64,000 bases of DNA from Epinephelus fuscoguttatus (taxonomy: Eukaryota > Chordata > Actinopteri > Perciformes > Serranidae). The notes under the pieces are model-generated. The model was not told the origin of the DNA and searched no databases. It saw only the letters and a list, made by a program, of their open reading frames with translations. Location: assembly GCF_011397635.1 (NCBI RefSeq), contig NC_064759.1, forward strand, positions 12,854,428 to 12,918,427, written 5' to 3'. The position numbers and the translations under genes were made by a program. Of the stretch, positions 12,159-61,345 are shown one piece after another; position 1 is the stretch's first letter, and every line of letters begins with the position of its first letter.

Positions 12159-13650
12159 TATTCTTATAGTGGGCTACACGCTCTCAAGCAAAGGTCTCTA
12201 ACTCATGCTTGTGTCATTAATAGGATGTGACTTCAACAACAAGCTTTTGCAGGCTTGCATGCCCAACTATCTGGTGCTTTTTGACTCCGTTGCCAGTTAT
12301 GGTACCCTGCAGTTATGCTGACGGGCTCTCTGTCTCGGGCCTCAAATTGAATTCCCGCACACTAAATTGAATTGGAGCCGCTTCCCTGTTAAGATCCGAG
12401 ATGGAATGGAAAATGTAATTAGGAGATTAGAGCGGGTGTGGAGAGAAATGAAACAACAGCAATGTGTGGAGTCATGAAAGTGCCTCTGCTGACTCACAGA
12501 GTCAGCATGGTTCATGTGATCAGATCATCTCTGGCCTGGCCTAAAACTGATACAGCTGGAGACAGCAGCAAAGGCTGAATGCTTTCTGAGTCTTAACTTT
12601 TGTTTGTGCTGCATTCACTATAATATAAAAATGTATCATCCTACATACTGCAATGTATCTACTTACAGTATCAGTACATGAAGTGTTTTTAGGAGGGGAT
12701 GTACAATGCATTAACAATCATAAACCTGTCAAGTTTTTTATTGAACTAATTGAAAGTTGAATCATTCTTTACAATTCCTCAAGCTGTATCTTGCATCTGC
12801 TGCGGATGACTGAGAGAAATGAGGTTGAAAGTGCCAGTGAAAGCACGTAAGTGGACCTTGAGTTAAGGTTTTTATGTCAAACTACTATTTTCGAGGTTAA
12901 TGACAGAGGGAAAAGCAGCAAATACACATAAATAAAAAGAACAAAATAAATGCATTTTGCCATGATATTACTTTAAGTAATTCATCAATCACTAAAACAG
13001 TTGTCAAATAATTTAATTCAATTGACTATATCACTTAATCGACTGTTTATGCACTAGTAAATGGCGCACTACTAAGCAAATATGGACGAGCTGTAAAGCA
13101 GTAGTTTGTCCCTTTTCTTCCAGGTGAATCGTTAAGTTTTGCAGGCATAATAACCTAGAAATTAGATACATGTAGGTGTAAGTAACAGCGATGGACAGTA
13201 ACAGCAGCTCCATGCCTTTTGTGTCCTCTAAGGACACGCAGCCTCTCAGTCCTCAGGGTGCTCTCCCTCCTCTCTATTACATTCTTGACATAAAACCAGG
13301 CCCTCTTCCTCTCTGAAGCGGTCAATCTCTCCTCCAAACTCACCACTACTCCTCTTTCACGCTCAAACAAACAGCCATTTATTCCTCTTTTCAATTCCAG
13401 AGAAGTTCATTGGCATAACAAAGAGATACTTCAGTGTTACCAAATAGTAAACAAATGACACCATATTAGGAGCACATAAATACACCCCTCCCTTACCCTA
13501 CATTCCAGACACTTGTTACGCTCTGTCCTTTCACACACACAGGCCAAGAGTGTGTACGTGTGTGAGAGAGGTTGATTTATGGGAACTTATCTACATACTG
13601 CAGTATGTGCACCTGTAACATCAGACTAACCTTTAACACTTTGTCCAGAA

Positions 13651-14390
13651 TTAAAGGATTACTTTGGTATTTTTCAACCTGGACCTTATTTTGCCATGTT
13701 TTTGTGTGTGTAATTCCTGAATGGAGACAACAGTTTTTATAATTGGCCTAGTGTTGTGTGATAGCAGCAAAACAGGCTGCAATGTAAAGTAAATGGACAA
13801 TGAGGCACTGTCAATTACGACGACTGAAAGTGCTTGTTTTTTGAACCGACAAGCTCAGATTGTTATCAGAACTGTCTGACAACGTTATGGAAAGAATCTG
13901 TTTTTGATGAGCCAGAAACACCCCAAAATTGCTAGCCAAACCAACCAAACTCCATTTGAATGAACAATCAATTTTTCATCATGAAACACACTTCATTTTG
14001 AGTTGACAGAAACAAAATAAAACTCACAAAAGCCGTCTTCCTTCATTATTACATTGTTCCAATTATCTCTGATTTGGTTGAATTAAACTCTTAATCCATC
14101 CCGTTTGATGTCAAAATATGCTGCCTCTATACACATGTAAATTACTGTTTATTTAAAAGAACTCTGGGAGCTTTGTTGAGGGCGATTTTGGGTCTGTTTT
14201 TGGTTAAACAAAAAGGTCTATCTCTGCAAGGATCCTTTTCATAATATTGGTGGACACTTAGAATAAAGACCTGAGCCTGTCAGTGGACAAATACCCAGAG
14301 TGGTAACACTGCAGCCTATTTCACCACTGCAGCAGTCTCTGTCAATACTGGACCAACTTCAAAAACTGAAATGCCTAAGGTGCCCTTTAA
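13651..14390. mobile_element. MITE-like element with TTAAAGG ends
   Basis: The left end is TTAAAGGATTACTTTGGTAT and the right end is AAGGTGCCCTTTAA, opposed short inverted repeats about 740 bp apart. The interior phrase TTTTTCAACCTGGACC is familiar from fish repeats. It is non-coding. Confidence 0.5.
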
Positions 14391-15251
14391 AATGTGCTAC
14401 TAGCTTTCTCCCCACGTTAATTCTGTTTTAAAAGGACACTGTGTCAGCATGGTCAGTGGCTTAGCAAGTGCAGTGCTGTAATTATTCAATTTCATGACAC
14501 AATCCATGAGCCTTTCCCCACAACTCAAAACTATAATCTGCACTTCTTACTTGCCTGCATCATCAGTTTCATCGGACTCAAGATTAATAGTGAAGAGAGC
14601 ATCTCTTAATCACAGACATGCTCTTCGAGATGTCCCTCAGAGGTTGCAGAGAATACATGTCAGGCTAGCATAGATTCAAAGCCTTAAAGCATTTTAAATA
14701 TAGTTGCATACAGCCCCTTGTGTCCTAAACACTGTCTCTGAGGTCTTACAGTTGTTTGTCTCTCAGTGCACAGTTCACCCTGGTAGCAGGTAACGTTAGG
14801 CCACCTGTTTTGGTAGTGAAATAGCTACTGAATGTAAGTAACGTTACTTCCGACGTTAAACTATCTTTAAAAGTCTTATATTCAACTTCCATAAACGAGT
14901 GGTCACATTTAAAGTACTTAAACGTTTAAAAGAAACACCCGTCCCATGTATTTCCCATCACATTAACAGGCAAGTTATCCTGAGGTAACGTTAGCTGAGA
15001 GCACTGGTCACTGTTAACCCTCGAACCATCATCAAACTGACGTTAGCTACCAAGCTAACGTTAAACTGCCAAACAGATACCCAAGGTAATAGATTACTGT
15101 AAGAAATGATGACAGAACTAACTTACAGGAAGTAATAAGCGTCACATAGTGGACAAAAACATCCCACAAAGAGCCTAACTGTCTGACAGCTCGTGTGTCT
15201 GCTTTTAGCTGTCTGGCTATGTGAAGTCCAACACAACAAGCGTAAAGTTAC

Positions 15252-15440
15252 CTTTTACTCTCAAGTTTTCCCTCTGCTTCTCCTCGACACTTCGCTTCCC
15301 TGGTGTCGGTGATAATTCAAACGTTTTCCATCAAAGTCCACGCAGAAAAGTGGGTGGAAAGAAACAACTCCTACGCAAATTAACACGGCAACAAGTTCAT
15401 TTATGCGGCGACTGCAACCTGTTACCTTTGTCGGGGATGT
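15252..15440 (-). other. cgn: putative cgn non-coding first exon
   Basis: On the minus strand AGTAAAAG is followed by the donor GTAACTTTAC at 15251-15242. A competing donor, CTTCCT/GTAAGTTAG, lies at about 15128. The position just downstream of CCAAT and GC-box motifs supports a first exon here. The upstream limit is a guess, and no transcript evidence is available. Confidence 0.35.
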
Positions 15441-15560
15441 AACCGTCCCGCCCAGCCTCCCCAAAGAGAGCACTGTGATTGGACGAGCATGCTGGCGTGG
15501 GCGGGGCTATAGATAGTGGCTACGTTCGCCATTGGTGAGATCCATGCGTCACTCATTCAT
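15441..15560 (-). promoter_or_regulatory. putative cgn promoter (GC box and two CCAAT boxes)
   Basis: GGGCGGGGC lies at 15499-15507. ATTGG at 15478-15482 and at 15531-15535 are CCAAT boxes on the minus strand. Local CpG content is raised. There is no TATA box at a convincing spacing. The orientation agrees with cgn transcribed leftward, but a divergent transcript cannot be excluded. Confidence 0.45.
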
Positions 15561-17000
15561 TGTGCTGGACCACTTTTTGACCTTTATGCTGTACAACGGA
15601 AGCCCGTATTTTTACTTTACATGAAATAAACAAAAAACTATCGGTAGACCCTGACAGACAAACATTGTTCAGGACCTGCGTTGTGGACGAAGGCGAATAC
15701 AGACTGGTGTCTCCGTGTGTTGTTTCTCTTCATATCACCAGTAGATGGCGCAACTATCTATCAGCTGGTAGTTCAGCAGCATCATCATTATCCAGAACAC
15801 TTGTCAAAAAGCTCCAACCCTCTGCTGCAAGTGCATGACCTCCATTAACTAACTACAGTTGAAAGAGTACATGCAATGTCCTACTGTTGTTTTATTCTAA
15901 CTATTTTATTATTTAAATACTTGTTTATTTGACAGGGACAAATTTAAAGACATTGCCTCATATCTAAAATACAAAGTAGATGCAATGCATACAGGTTTCT
16001 AGCCATGGCTGATTTGCAACCCATGTCCCTGGTTAATCTTCTAGAGTCAAAACAGTGAGTGTAAGATTACTGATCATGGAGTAATTCAACACAACATATA
16101 CAGTAAAATATGAGTAAGAGGTCTGTGTGTGTTTGTCTCTATGTGTACATGTCCACACCTATGTCCATGCATTGTGCTTAACACACATGCATGAACATGC
16201 CTTTATATGTGTGATCAAAGATTGTGGTCTGCACAATCAGTGTTCACAGGTTTGCTTTAGTTTCACCCATTGCTTTACATGTGTGTTAAAAACCTTGAGT
16301 TGATGGGATGTTTTTCTAGAGTTACTCTAAAGATGGTGATGATAAGATGGTGCTTAGCTTCCGTGCTGGAATATTAAATATGATTGGTCTAAAGAAAATC
16401 TGTTCATGATTTCATAATTGTTGTTTGTGGCATGTTGAATGTTGTCTGTCATACACTGATATGGCTGCATTTCTTGGACAAGATACACTTTTGAAAAAGA
16501 TATTTAAAATCCCAGTGTTGCCTGTAAATCAAATACCCATATTGATTACTGCATTACAAATTACAAAAATAAGTGCATAAACAAATAAGGCAAATGATAA
16601 TTCCTTAATATTTGGGCGATTCACTACAAATTGCTCCAAATTGCAGAGCTGACCAACCCAACTCCACTGAACTTAATTCATATATACCTAACACCTTCCT
16701 AACAACTATGCAGCAGAGTAAAATAAAAAAAAGAAGCATACAAAAATAGATAAAAACAAAATAAATTAAAATGTTGAAAATCAGTCAATAAAAGTCTATG
16801 GACTTAAAAAAGTAAAATACAATGACAATAAATAGATAAATAAAATTTAAAAAAATAAAAATACTGAGAGGCAGTGAGATCCACAGTTTAGGGACATAAA
16901 TACAAAAGCACAAATATGGTTTCAGATGTAGTGCAGTGGACAAGAACAAACTTCAAAAGGGACTTTTTAAATTCGTTTGTGTAATAACTTTTCATAGACT
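15560..17000. other. intergenic DNA between cgn and she
   Basis: Apart from the CTCF-like motif this holds probable LINE 3'-tail fragments (TTATTTGACAGGGACAAAT at about 15926 and an A-rich tract at about 16715-16860). No gene was found on either strand. Confidence 0.4.
15738..15751 (+). promoter_or_regulatory. CTCF-like motif, forward
   Basis: CCAGTAGATGGCGC fits the core consensus CCASYAGRKGGCRS at all 14 positions. It lies between the divergent cgn and she promoters, a typical insulator location. Occupancy is unknown. Confidence 0.45.
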
Positions 17001-17443
17001 TCAGATGCTGGATCCTATATTGTGCTTATTGTCAGGCGTCTATTAGCATTAGACCAAGTCCTGATAAAGGTTGAAGAGTTCACTTGTGCATCCAATAAAA
17101 TTATTACCGTAAAACTTCTCCCCCCGCCCCTTACACACAGCCCCTCCCCAAACTCCAGCCACATCCCACCGTCTGCGCACAGAACTTTCCTCTCCATCTC
17201 ATCACCTCGACAGACTGCACGCATCATCTCACGCTCCGGGAATGGGATCTTCATTGAGTTCAAAGAAAAACTTCGAGTTCTTTCGAATTTACGCTTTGCA
17301 GAGGCTACTTTTCAAACTGCAGGGATAGTTGTTACTGCAGGTGCAGGGCGATAACAACGAAAAGCCACTGGCCAATGACTTCCAAGACGCGCGAGAAGTT
17401 GTCAGGGAGTTTCAGACGCCAGGAATCAGTTTAGCACCTCGAG
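17001..17443 (+). promoter_or_regulatory. she: putative she promoter and non-coding first exon
   Basis: C-rich sequence resembling SP/KLF sites (about 17115-17155) and a CCAAT at 17091 precede a strong donor, CTCGAG/GTAAGG, with GT at 17444-17445. The matching acceptor TTGACAG ends at 17655, two bases before the she ATG. This would make a short 5' UTR intron. The exact start of transcription is not visible. Confidence 0.4.
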
Positions 17444-17657
17444 GTAAGGTGTCTTAATTTGATAACGAAGAGATTCTAGTGATCAAGGACCGTAGTTACT
17501 TCAACCGAGGCGTGCGTAAAATATGTGTGCGTAAAGTTGGAGCTGTTGCGCACGGTTTAAATTTGGCTTTAGTGTGGGCAGCTAATACAAGAACGAGTAC
17601 AAAACAACAGGTTTATTAATTTTTATATATGTGAGAAGTGTTAATACCTTGACAGTC

Positions 17658-28868
<11,211 letters not shown>

Positions 28869-29840
28869 ACATGCACAAAGGATGAACCAACACTGGGACA
28901 TGAGTACACGTGCGCAGAGACATGCACACAGACACACATATTAACTTGTAATGCATGTGTACACACACATACTCAAAGATATGCTGCTTTGGATTGTCCT
29001 GTGTACTACTCTGTCAAGTTTATACTGTATGTTTGTATCTCTTCCATGCGCCCCCTAGTGGTCGTAGTAATGCATTACAATAACCATTGATCACATTGTT
29101 ATAGTGGTCATTGTTTCCAATCTAAAAACTCCACTGAATGTATTTAAAGTTACAGGAAAACCAGCCCTTCTTCCACAGCCTTGTGTAGTTATCCCATTGT
29201 CGTGCCCACTGGCATTACAGATGATACTCAGTACCATAGAAACCAAATTGATTCCTATAATACCTGAAACAATGCACATGAAGCTGTGCACTTACTGTAA
29301 ACAATCGGATATTTGAAGTAAGCGGAGAACTTTGTGATCTCTTTACACAAAGGTGCTGGCATCATCAATTATCGCCATGCCATCCAGTTAGGCTTGGACC
29401 GTGAGATCGATACACCTGATTGGAGTATATCCATTCATCCATCTGACATGTCAATCAGCCTATTGATTATCCTGAAAATCAGGCTCATTTGCCAGCCACT
29501 CTGTCTGTCAAGAGAAAGAGCTTTATTGATTAGACGATTAGGACTAGTGTAGTGGGAGGGGTCTTGTAACATTACAGTGCCCAGTCAGCGAAATTGTTTG
29601 AGTGTGAGTGCAAAATAAATATGTGAATATTGTGTCCATGCACGTGCATCGGCTGTAATCTAGATATGAGTTTGTGATTAAAAAGCTACTGTATTGTGAG
29701 TGAAAAATGTACCTTTAAATGTACTTATGCATAAATGATGTATGTGTGAAGTTTTTTTTTTTTTTTTTTTTAAATCAATCGCACAAAGATGTGGGTTGTA
29801 TATTATTGTTGTAAGACTTCTATTCAGTAAATAAAATAAA
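28869..29840 (+). other. she: probable she 3' UTR with poly(A) signals
   Basis: AATAAA lies at 29614-29619, 29830-29835 and 29835-29840. A T-run (about 29751-29770) precedes the last pair. No other coding signal was seen. The end point is inferred. Confidence 0.4.
29048..29061 (-). promoter_or_regulatory. CTCF-like motif, reverse
   Basis: On the minus strand CCACTAGGGGGCGC fits CCASYAGRKGGCRS at all 14 positions. It lies 180 bp beyond the she stop codon and faces the forward motif at 15738. Confidence 0.5.
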
Positions 29841-30430
29841 AATTCATATTAACTGTAGAGAAACTGTTATTAATAGAAACGCCAGCAGCAAAAGTCGAAG
29901 CAAGATTCAAGGAAAAAGCGGCGCTGAAATGGAGATGAGAAGCTAACCAGAGTGAATCTGTGTGCTTTTCTCTTGTAGCTGTAAAACCATTGACCTGAGC
30001 ATGAAATCAATTACAGCTACACACACAAACACACATATGCAACCTCGTACATGCGCACACACTCACCTATTTGCAGCCAACAAACACAGACCACCACAAA
30101 CACAGACACACATAAGCTCCACATACAAAATGCATACATAAATAGTGTATGCACAAACAGCATTTCGTCACACACAACCCCAAAAGGTGGTGTATTTAAA
30201 CCCTCACCAACACACACATGGAGCATCTCAGAGAGCACAGAGGAGCTTTATCCTCACAATGATGCGTGGAAGCGTGTGTTTGCGGTAAGATATGTCTAAC
30301 CAGTAAACACCAGTGTACTGGTTTGCATGTCTTAGAGTGTGTCTGTGTGTGTGTGAGTGCGTGCAAGCGTAAATGTGCCAAAGTGTGCACCCATGTGTGC
30401 ATTTATATCTGTGTGTGCATGCAGTCCTGT

Positions 30431-30432
<2 letters not shown>

Positions 30433-30505
<73 letters not shown>
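30433..30505. repeat. (TG)~30 then (GA)~7 microsatellite
   Basis: An uninterrupted TG run from 30433 to 30492 is followed directly by GA repeats. It is probably length-polymorphic. Confidence 0.95.
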
Positions 30506-30508
<3 letters not shown>

Positions 30509-31498
30509 TCAGAATTTTTCTGTTCAGGGATTACCAGGTTGCCATGGTGATTAGTTAGAGTGAGGTAGGGCCATCTCTACAGGGAACGAGGAGAGGGAGG
30601 AGAGAGGAAGCGAAAGAGGGAGGAGAGACAGGCTGCAATATAAAAAGAGCTATGAATAACCGTGGCCATAGTGCCATAGTAGCAATGTAGCTCCCCCACA
30701 GAATAAGCCTGCTTGCTTTGTGAATGGAGAGCAGCAACATGTAATGTCAGAGCGTAAAAAGTCACACACTCCTCTTCCTGTCAGCTCATGATTTTGGAGC
30801 ACTTTATTGATCACAGGGTCAGAGTGAAGGGTCGATCCCCGATCAAAACACGTCTTGCTCAGAGATACTTTACCAAGACAGATGCTTACTTTCTACGTGG
30901 GCCTGAACCCAGGCTTTCCGGTTGAGGAGCCCTCTCTAATCTTGGCCCATCCTGCTCTACCCAGTGTGTCACAAATGGCGATGTTACACAACAACAGACA
31001 CCACTGACTCTCACCCTTCCTTCCATCCGTGTGATGTGTTGTGGTTAGTCCTCCATGTTCTCTTAATTAAATCACAAAGTAGGTCAAAACAAACAAGAGG
31101 CCCGAGGTGCTGGACACATGAGTCTTGCAGAGCTCGCCAGTCTGTTTTTGGGAATGTTGCGTTCGCTAACCATCCAGCCCACAATCTTAAATGCTTGCTT
31201 GAGCTTGCTTGGTCTTACATATCATCACCGTCCAGGGAAACCACCTATCTCTTATTCTAGTGATTTTTTCTAACATTATTTTTTATATAATATGAAGGAT
31301 CTCGTGTTTCTTAACTTAAATTACTTCTTAAGCTAAATGAATCATTAAAACCCATCGTAGTATCTGACATTGTCACAAAGGGCCATTTTTCAGAGCTCAT
31401 GGAAAGAAACAATTTGGAAATGCATGTGTTTTTTTGAAAACAGCGATCACATGCGTCATTTCTATCACCTACACTCTGAATATGAGCTTATAAATATG

Positions 31499-31800
31499 GA
31501 CGGATTATGAGACAATGGGCCCCTGGGCACAGATATGCAAAAGACCCCACCACCAAGACACACAGACTTTGGTGTGGTTTTGTGTCTCTTTGTTGTTGTT
31601 ATGCATCTTATTACTGTTAAGTGTTTCTGTGTCTTTGTTTTGTGTGTTTTTGGGGCAATTTTGTGTCTCTTTAAAGTCATTTTGTGTCTCTGAGGAAATT
31701 TTCAGTCATTTTGTGTCTTCTTGTGGTTGTTTTGTGCCTCTTTGTGGTTGTATTACACATTTTTGTAGTTATTTTGTGTCTCTTTGCATGTCTCCTCCTG
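31499..31800. repeat. dispersed repeat copy 1 (GGATTATGAGACAATGGGCC family)
   Basis: Shares GGATTATGAGACAATGGGCC, AGATATGCAAAAG, CCCCACCA and AGACACACAGACTTT with 43207-43440 in the same order. It then runs into a degenerate TTTTGTGTCTCTTT tandem. This is an unnamed family by eye. Confidence 0.65.
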
Positions 31801-31922
31801 GTCAGTATGTGTTAATTTGAGTGACATTGAAGCACTTGAAGGCCAGTGAGAACCTGACACTTGGGGCCCCTTGCCTGAGCCTGGTTGGCCTGTTCAGTAA
31901 TCCATCCATGCTTATAAAGTGT

Positions 31923-32720
31923 CAGTGGTGAAAGACGTATCCAGATCCTTTTGATAAGTAATACTGGCAATACCGAAAATAAAAAAATAAAATAGAATAA
32001 AAGTGGCACCTTCAAAATGTTACATAAGTGGAATTACAGAAGTATTATTTACAAAATATACTGAGTACTGAAAGTTAAAGTACTCATCGTGCAACAAAAT
32101 GACAGCTATCTGTTATGTTATTTTAGTTTTCTCATTTTATTTTAGATTAGGTTTTATTGTCCCCAAGGGGAAATTTTTTTCCACATTCATGTCATTTAAC
32201 CACATTCTTTATGATGCCCTTAAATTCATCAGTGGATATACACAAGTGTTTCTAATTTTAGATCTTTTTGAAGATTGTTTCATGTCCAAGGTGCAGAGTA
32301 GGAAATTGCAGTTTTCCCAAGATCTGTTAAAACCAGGGATACGTTACAAAGCAACCATCTGGAGGAGCATAGCTGGTAACTACCAGAGTTTGCCCATGCT
32401 TTATAGATAAAAATATACCAGTAACATGAAAGCAGTGCTGTTATGTTGCATCTAGTTGAGGTGGAGCTAATTTCAACCACTTTGTATACCAGTGTATTGC
32501 TTAAAACAGCACATCATATTTCATTAGATGATCACGTAAAATCCTAATCTGCAAACTGCCTGGTAATAATGAAGTGTGGCTGAGCAAAAAAGGAAAATAT
32601 TTGCCTCTGTAAAGAAGTAAAAAGTACCTAAAATTGTGAAAAGTGAAAATATAATGCAAAAGTATTCATTTCTTAGACATTGTCTCAGACTATAAATCAG
32701 TCTGTGATTCATAGATCAGA
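31923..32720. mobile_element. CAGTGGTG-type MITE remnant with LINE-tail-like insertion
   Basis: CAGTGGTGAAAGACGTATCC at 31923 resembles the start of a common fish MITE. From about 32143, TTTTATTGTCCCCAAGGGG resembles a LINE or SINE 3' tail. Sequence after 32410 (AAGTAAAAAGTACC) again resembles the MITE interior. Confidence 0.4.
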
Positions 32721-34400
32721 TTTTTGTGTGTTTAAAGTGTTGCCCAGAGATGACAGAGCTACAGGAAGTAACTGCAGCACCAGAAGACAGAATGACAGCA
32801 GGAGAGGAAGGGACAGAGGAAAGAGGAGAGAGAAAGAGAGAAAGAGGGAGAGAGGGGGGGAGAGAGGGAGAGCGTTGGAGGGGTGTTAGGGGAAGACAAG
32901 CACTCGTGGGGGTCCCAGCTTTTAAATAATTCAGAGAGACTCACAGCACTCAGTGCAGAGGAGGAGCACTGTCAGGTCAGCTCATTCACTGCAGAGGAGA
33001 GGTAGAGAGGGAGAGAGGAGAGGACTGTACAGAGAGAGAGGAGAGTGCACAAAGATAGCATGAGAAGACCAAGACATCGCTGTGGAAGAGTTTTGCCTGC
33101 ATGTGTGTGCATGTGTGCATTTGTGTTCATTGTGTGCATTTTATGCATGAGCGTGTTGTGCGCCAGCTGCGCATGTGTGTATTCTTCGTGTCTGTGTGTG
33201 TGTGTGCCGGTGATGAAAATAGACAAAATGAAGGAGAAACAGGTCGTTTCCTCCTGGAGCTTTCTGGTTTCTCTTAGTCACCACGGCAACCGCCTCCTCC
33301 CTCCATCCTGCACTCCTGTTTACTAAGTTTACTCTTCCCCCATCCATCCATCCCTCCCTCCCTCCCTCCCTGCCTCCCACGCTCTTTTGACTCCTCCTGT
33401 ACCCCTCTTCATTTGCTGCATTCCCTCCGCCCCTCATCATGCTAAACAGTTGTGATATTTTTGTTATCATGTCGCAACATCCAGAAGAAGTCCCACTCTT
33501 CTATATGTCCATCCCAATTTATGTCTACCTGGCTACCCTTCCTTCCCCCTACCTGCCTGGACTTTCTCCCCTCCCCATCGATCTACCCGACTCCTGCATG
33601 TTTGACTTTGTGAATGGAGATTAGAGGTCACCTCAGTGGCCCACAGGGGCAGAAACAAAACAAGACATTTAATAAAAGATAAGCGACAGGATGGGAAAAA
33701 TAGAAAGAAGAAGAGGTCACATAGGAGAGGGCGAGACATACCCCTCCAGCTTTTAGAGGGTGGAGATTATTCACAGAATAATGACTACATTAGGCTCAGC
33801 AGTCCTGGAAAGAAAGGTGGTGTGAGGTTATTAATGGGCACAGATGCAAGCTGTGTCAGATATACAAGGAAAGTAGAGCAGGGAGAGTCACACCCCAAAA
33901 CACAGCTACAGTATGAACAATTATACATGTCCAAATTGTGATTATTATACTGTAATCTATATTTTATTTTCTCACCACACTATTGTGGCAAAAGAGCCTT
34001 GGTGCACATGTTATATGGAGAAATATATTTCCTCATGGCACCTTGATGAAAAATACAATAAGATTGGAGGATTTAGAAGATATGAAATACCACTGCTGCC
34101 ACAATATTTGGCCTGAGGCTGATATTAAAGATAAAGCAGGTGGGGATGGGAGATGCCATTAAGTTTGACGAGGTCACTATTGAGCAGGAAAAACACTGTA
34201 TGTGCCTGAGAGCTCTGAATATTATATGGTGATGTGTGACTTTGTGCGGGGAAGACACTGGCATCGCTAGCTGAGCTGTGGAGCCTCTGAGGTATGCCAC
34301 ATCCTCCCCTCCCGCCTCCTCCCTCCCTCCCCCCCGTGCTCCTCCGCGCGCCCCCCGCCCCGCCCCCGCCTCTTCCAGCGCGTCGCATCGCTGAGCGGTG

Positions 34401-34416
34401 TTCAGCACGGACAGCC
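34401..34416 (+). promoter_or_regulatory. RE1/NRSE-like sequence
   Basis: TTCAGCACGGACAGCC contains both REST half-site cores, TTCAGCAC and GGACAGC, in the right order and orientation. They sit three bases closer than in the canonical 21-bp element. The known REST dependence of mammalian CHRNB2 makes it worth listing. Function is not shown. Confidence 0.4.
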
Positions 34417-34519
34417 AGCAGCGGCACGACCCAGCGCAGAGCTTACCTGGCCCCCGCCGAGGTATTTCGATTTCTCCCCGCTTTTACCGGGCGAAGAAGT
34501 GTGGACCGACGGAGAGCCC

Positions 34520-34527
34520 TGACGTCA
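34520..34527. promoter_or_regulatory. cAMP response element (perfect octamer)
   Basis: TGACGTCA is a full palindromic CRE, 138 bp before the chrnb2 start codon and inside the GC-rich promoter. CREB/ATF binding is inferred from sequence only. Confidence 0.5.
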
Positions 34528-34529
34528 CC

Positions 34530-34547
34530 ATGCCAGGTAGAGAGTGA
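34530..34547 (+). CDS. 5-codon upstream ORF in chrnb2 leader
   Basis: ACCATGC gives a good start context. The frame reads M-P-G-R-E and then TGA. It is the only ATG I see between the CRE and the main start. It acts only if transcription begins upstream of 34530, which is likely but not shown. Confidence 0.35.
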   Translation: MPGRE

Positions 34548-34664
34548 AGGGAGCCTTCGGGTCGTGAGGAGGAGGGGAGTAACGCTGCGGGTGTGATTGG
34601 GGTGGCCTCTCCATCGCGGTGAACACCTTTCGGGCTCGGAGCGCGCAGCTCGGACGCACGTATA

Positions 34665-61345
<26,681 letters not shown>

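Larger units (their letters stand above)
8459..15251 (-). other. cgn: cgn 5' intron (between start-codon exon and putative first exon)
   Basis: About 6.8 kb with no credible coding exon on either strand. It holds transposon-like DNA (about 8600-8970, 9040-9900, 11948-12158 and 13651-14390) and a stretch at about 12330-12560 that looks unique and contains a Maf/AP-1-type palindrome. That the 5' UTR is split from the start codon is inferred from the acceptor immediately before the ATG. Confidence 0.5.
29841..34290. other. intergenic DNA between she and chrnb2
   Basis: No gene found on either strand. Contents: (TG)n at 30433-30492, a repeat at 31499-31800 shared with chrnb2 intron 1, transposon fragments at 31923-32720, GA-rich tracts at 32780-32885 and 32990-33060, and a TCCC/TCCA run at about 33340-33372. 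Confidence 0.5.
34290..34664 (+). promoter_or_regulatory. chrnb2: chrnb2 GC-rich promoter and 5' UTR
   Basis: A CpG-rich block directly before the start codon. It holds overlapping GC boxes at 34355-34370, an RE1/NRSE-like sequence at 34401-34416, a perfect CRE octamer TGACGTCA at 34520-34527, and one upstream ATG at 34530. There is no TATA box. The start of transcription is not fixed. The mammalian CHRNB2 gene is known to be controlled through an NRSE in its 5' region. Confidence 0.6.

Noticed and set aside
30266..30558. Open frames of repeated Val-Cys
   Set aside because: A translation of the (TG)n microsatellite.
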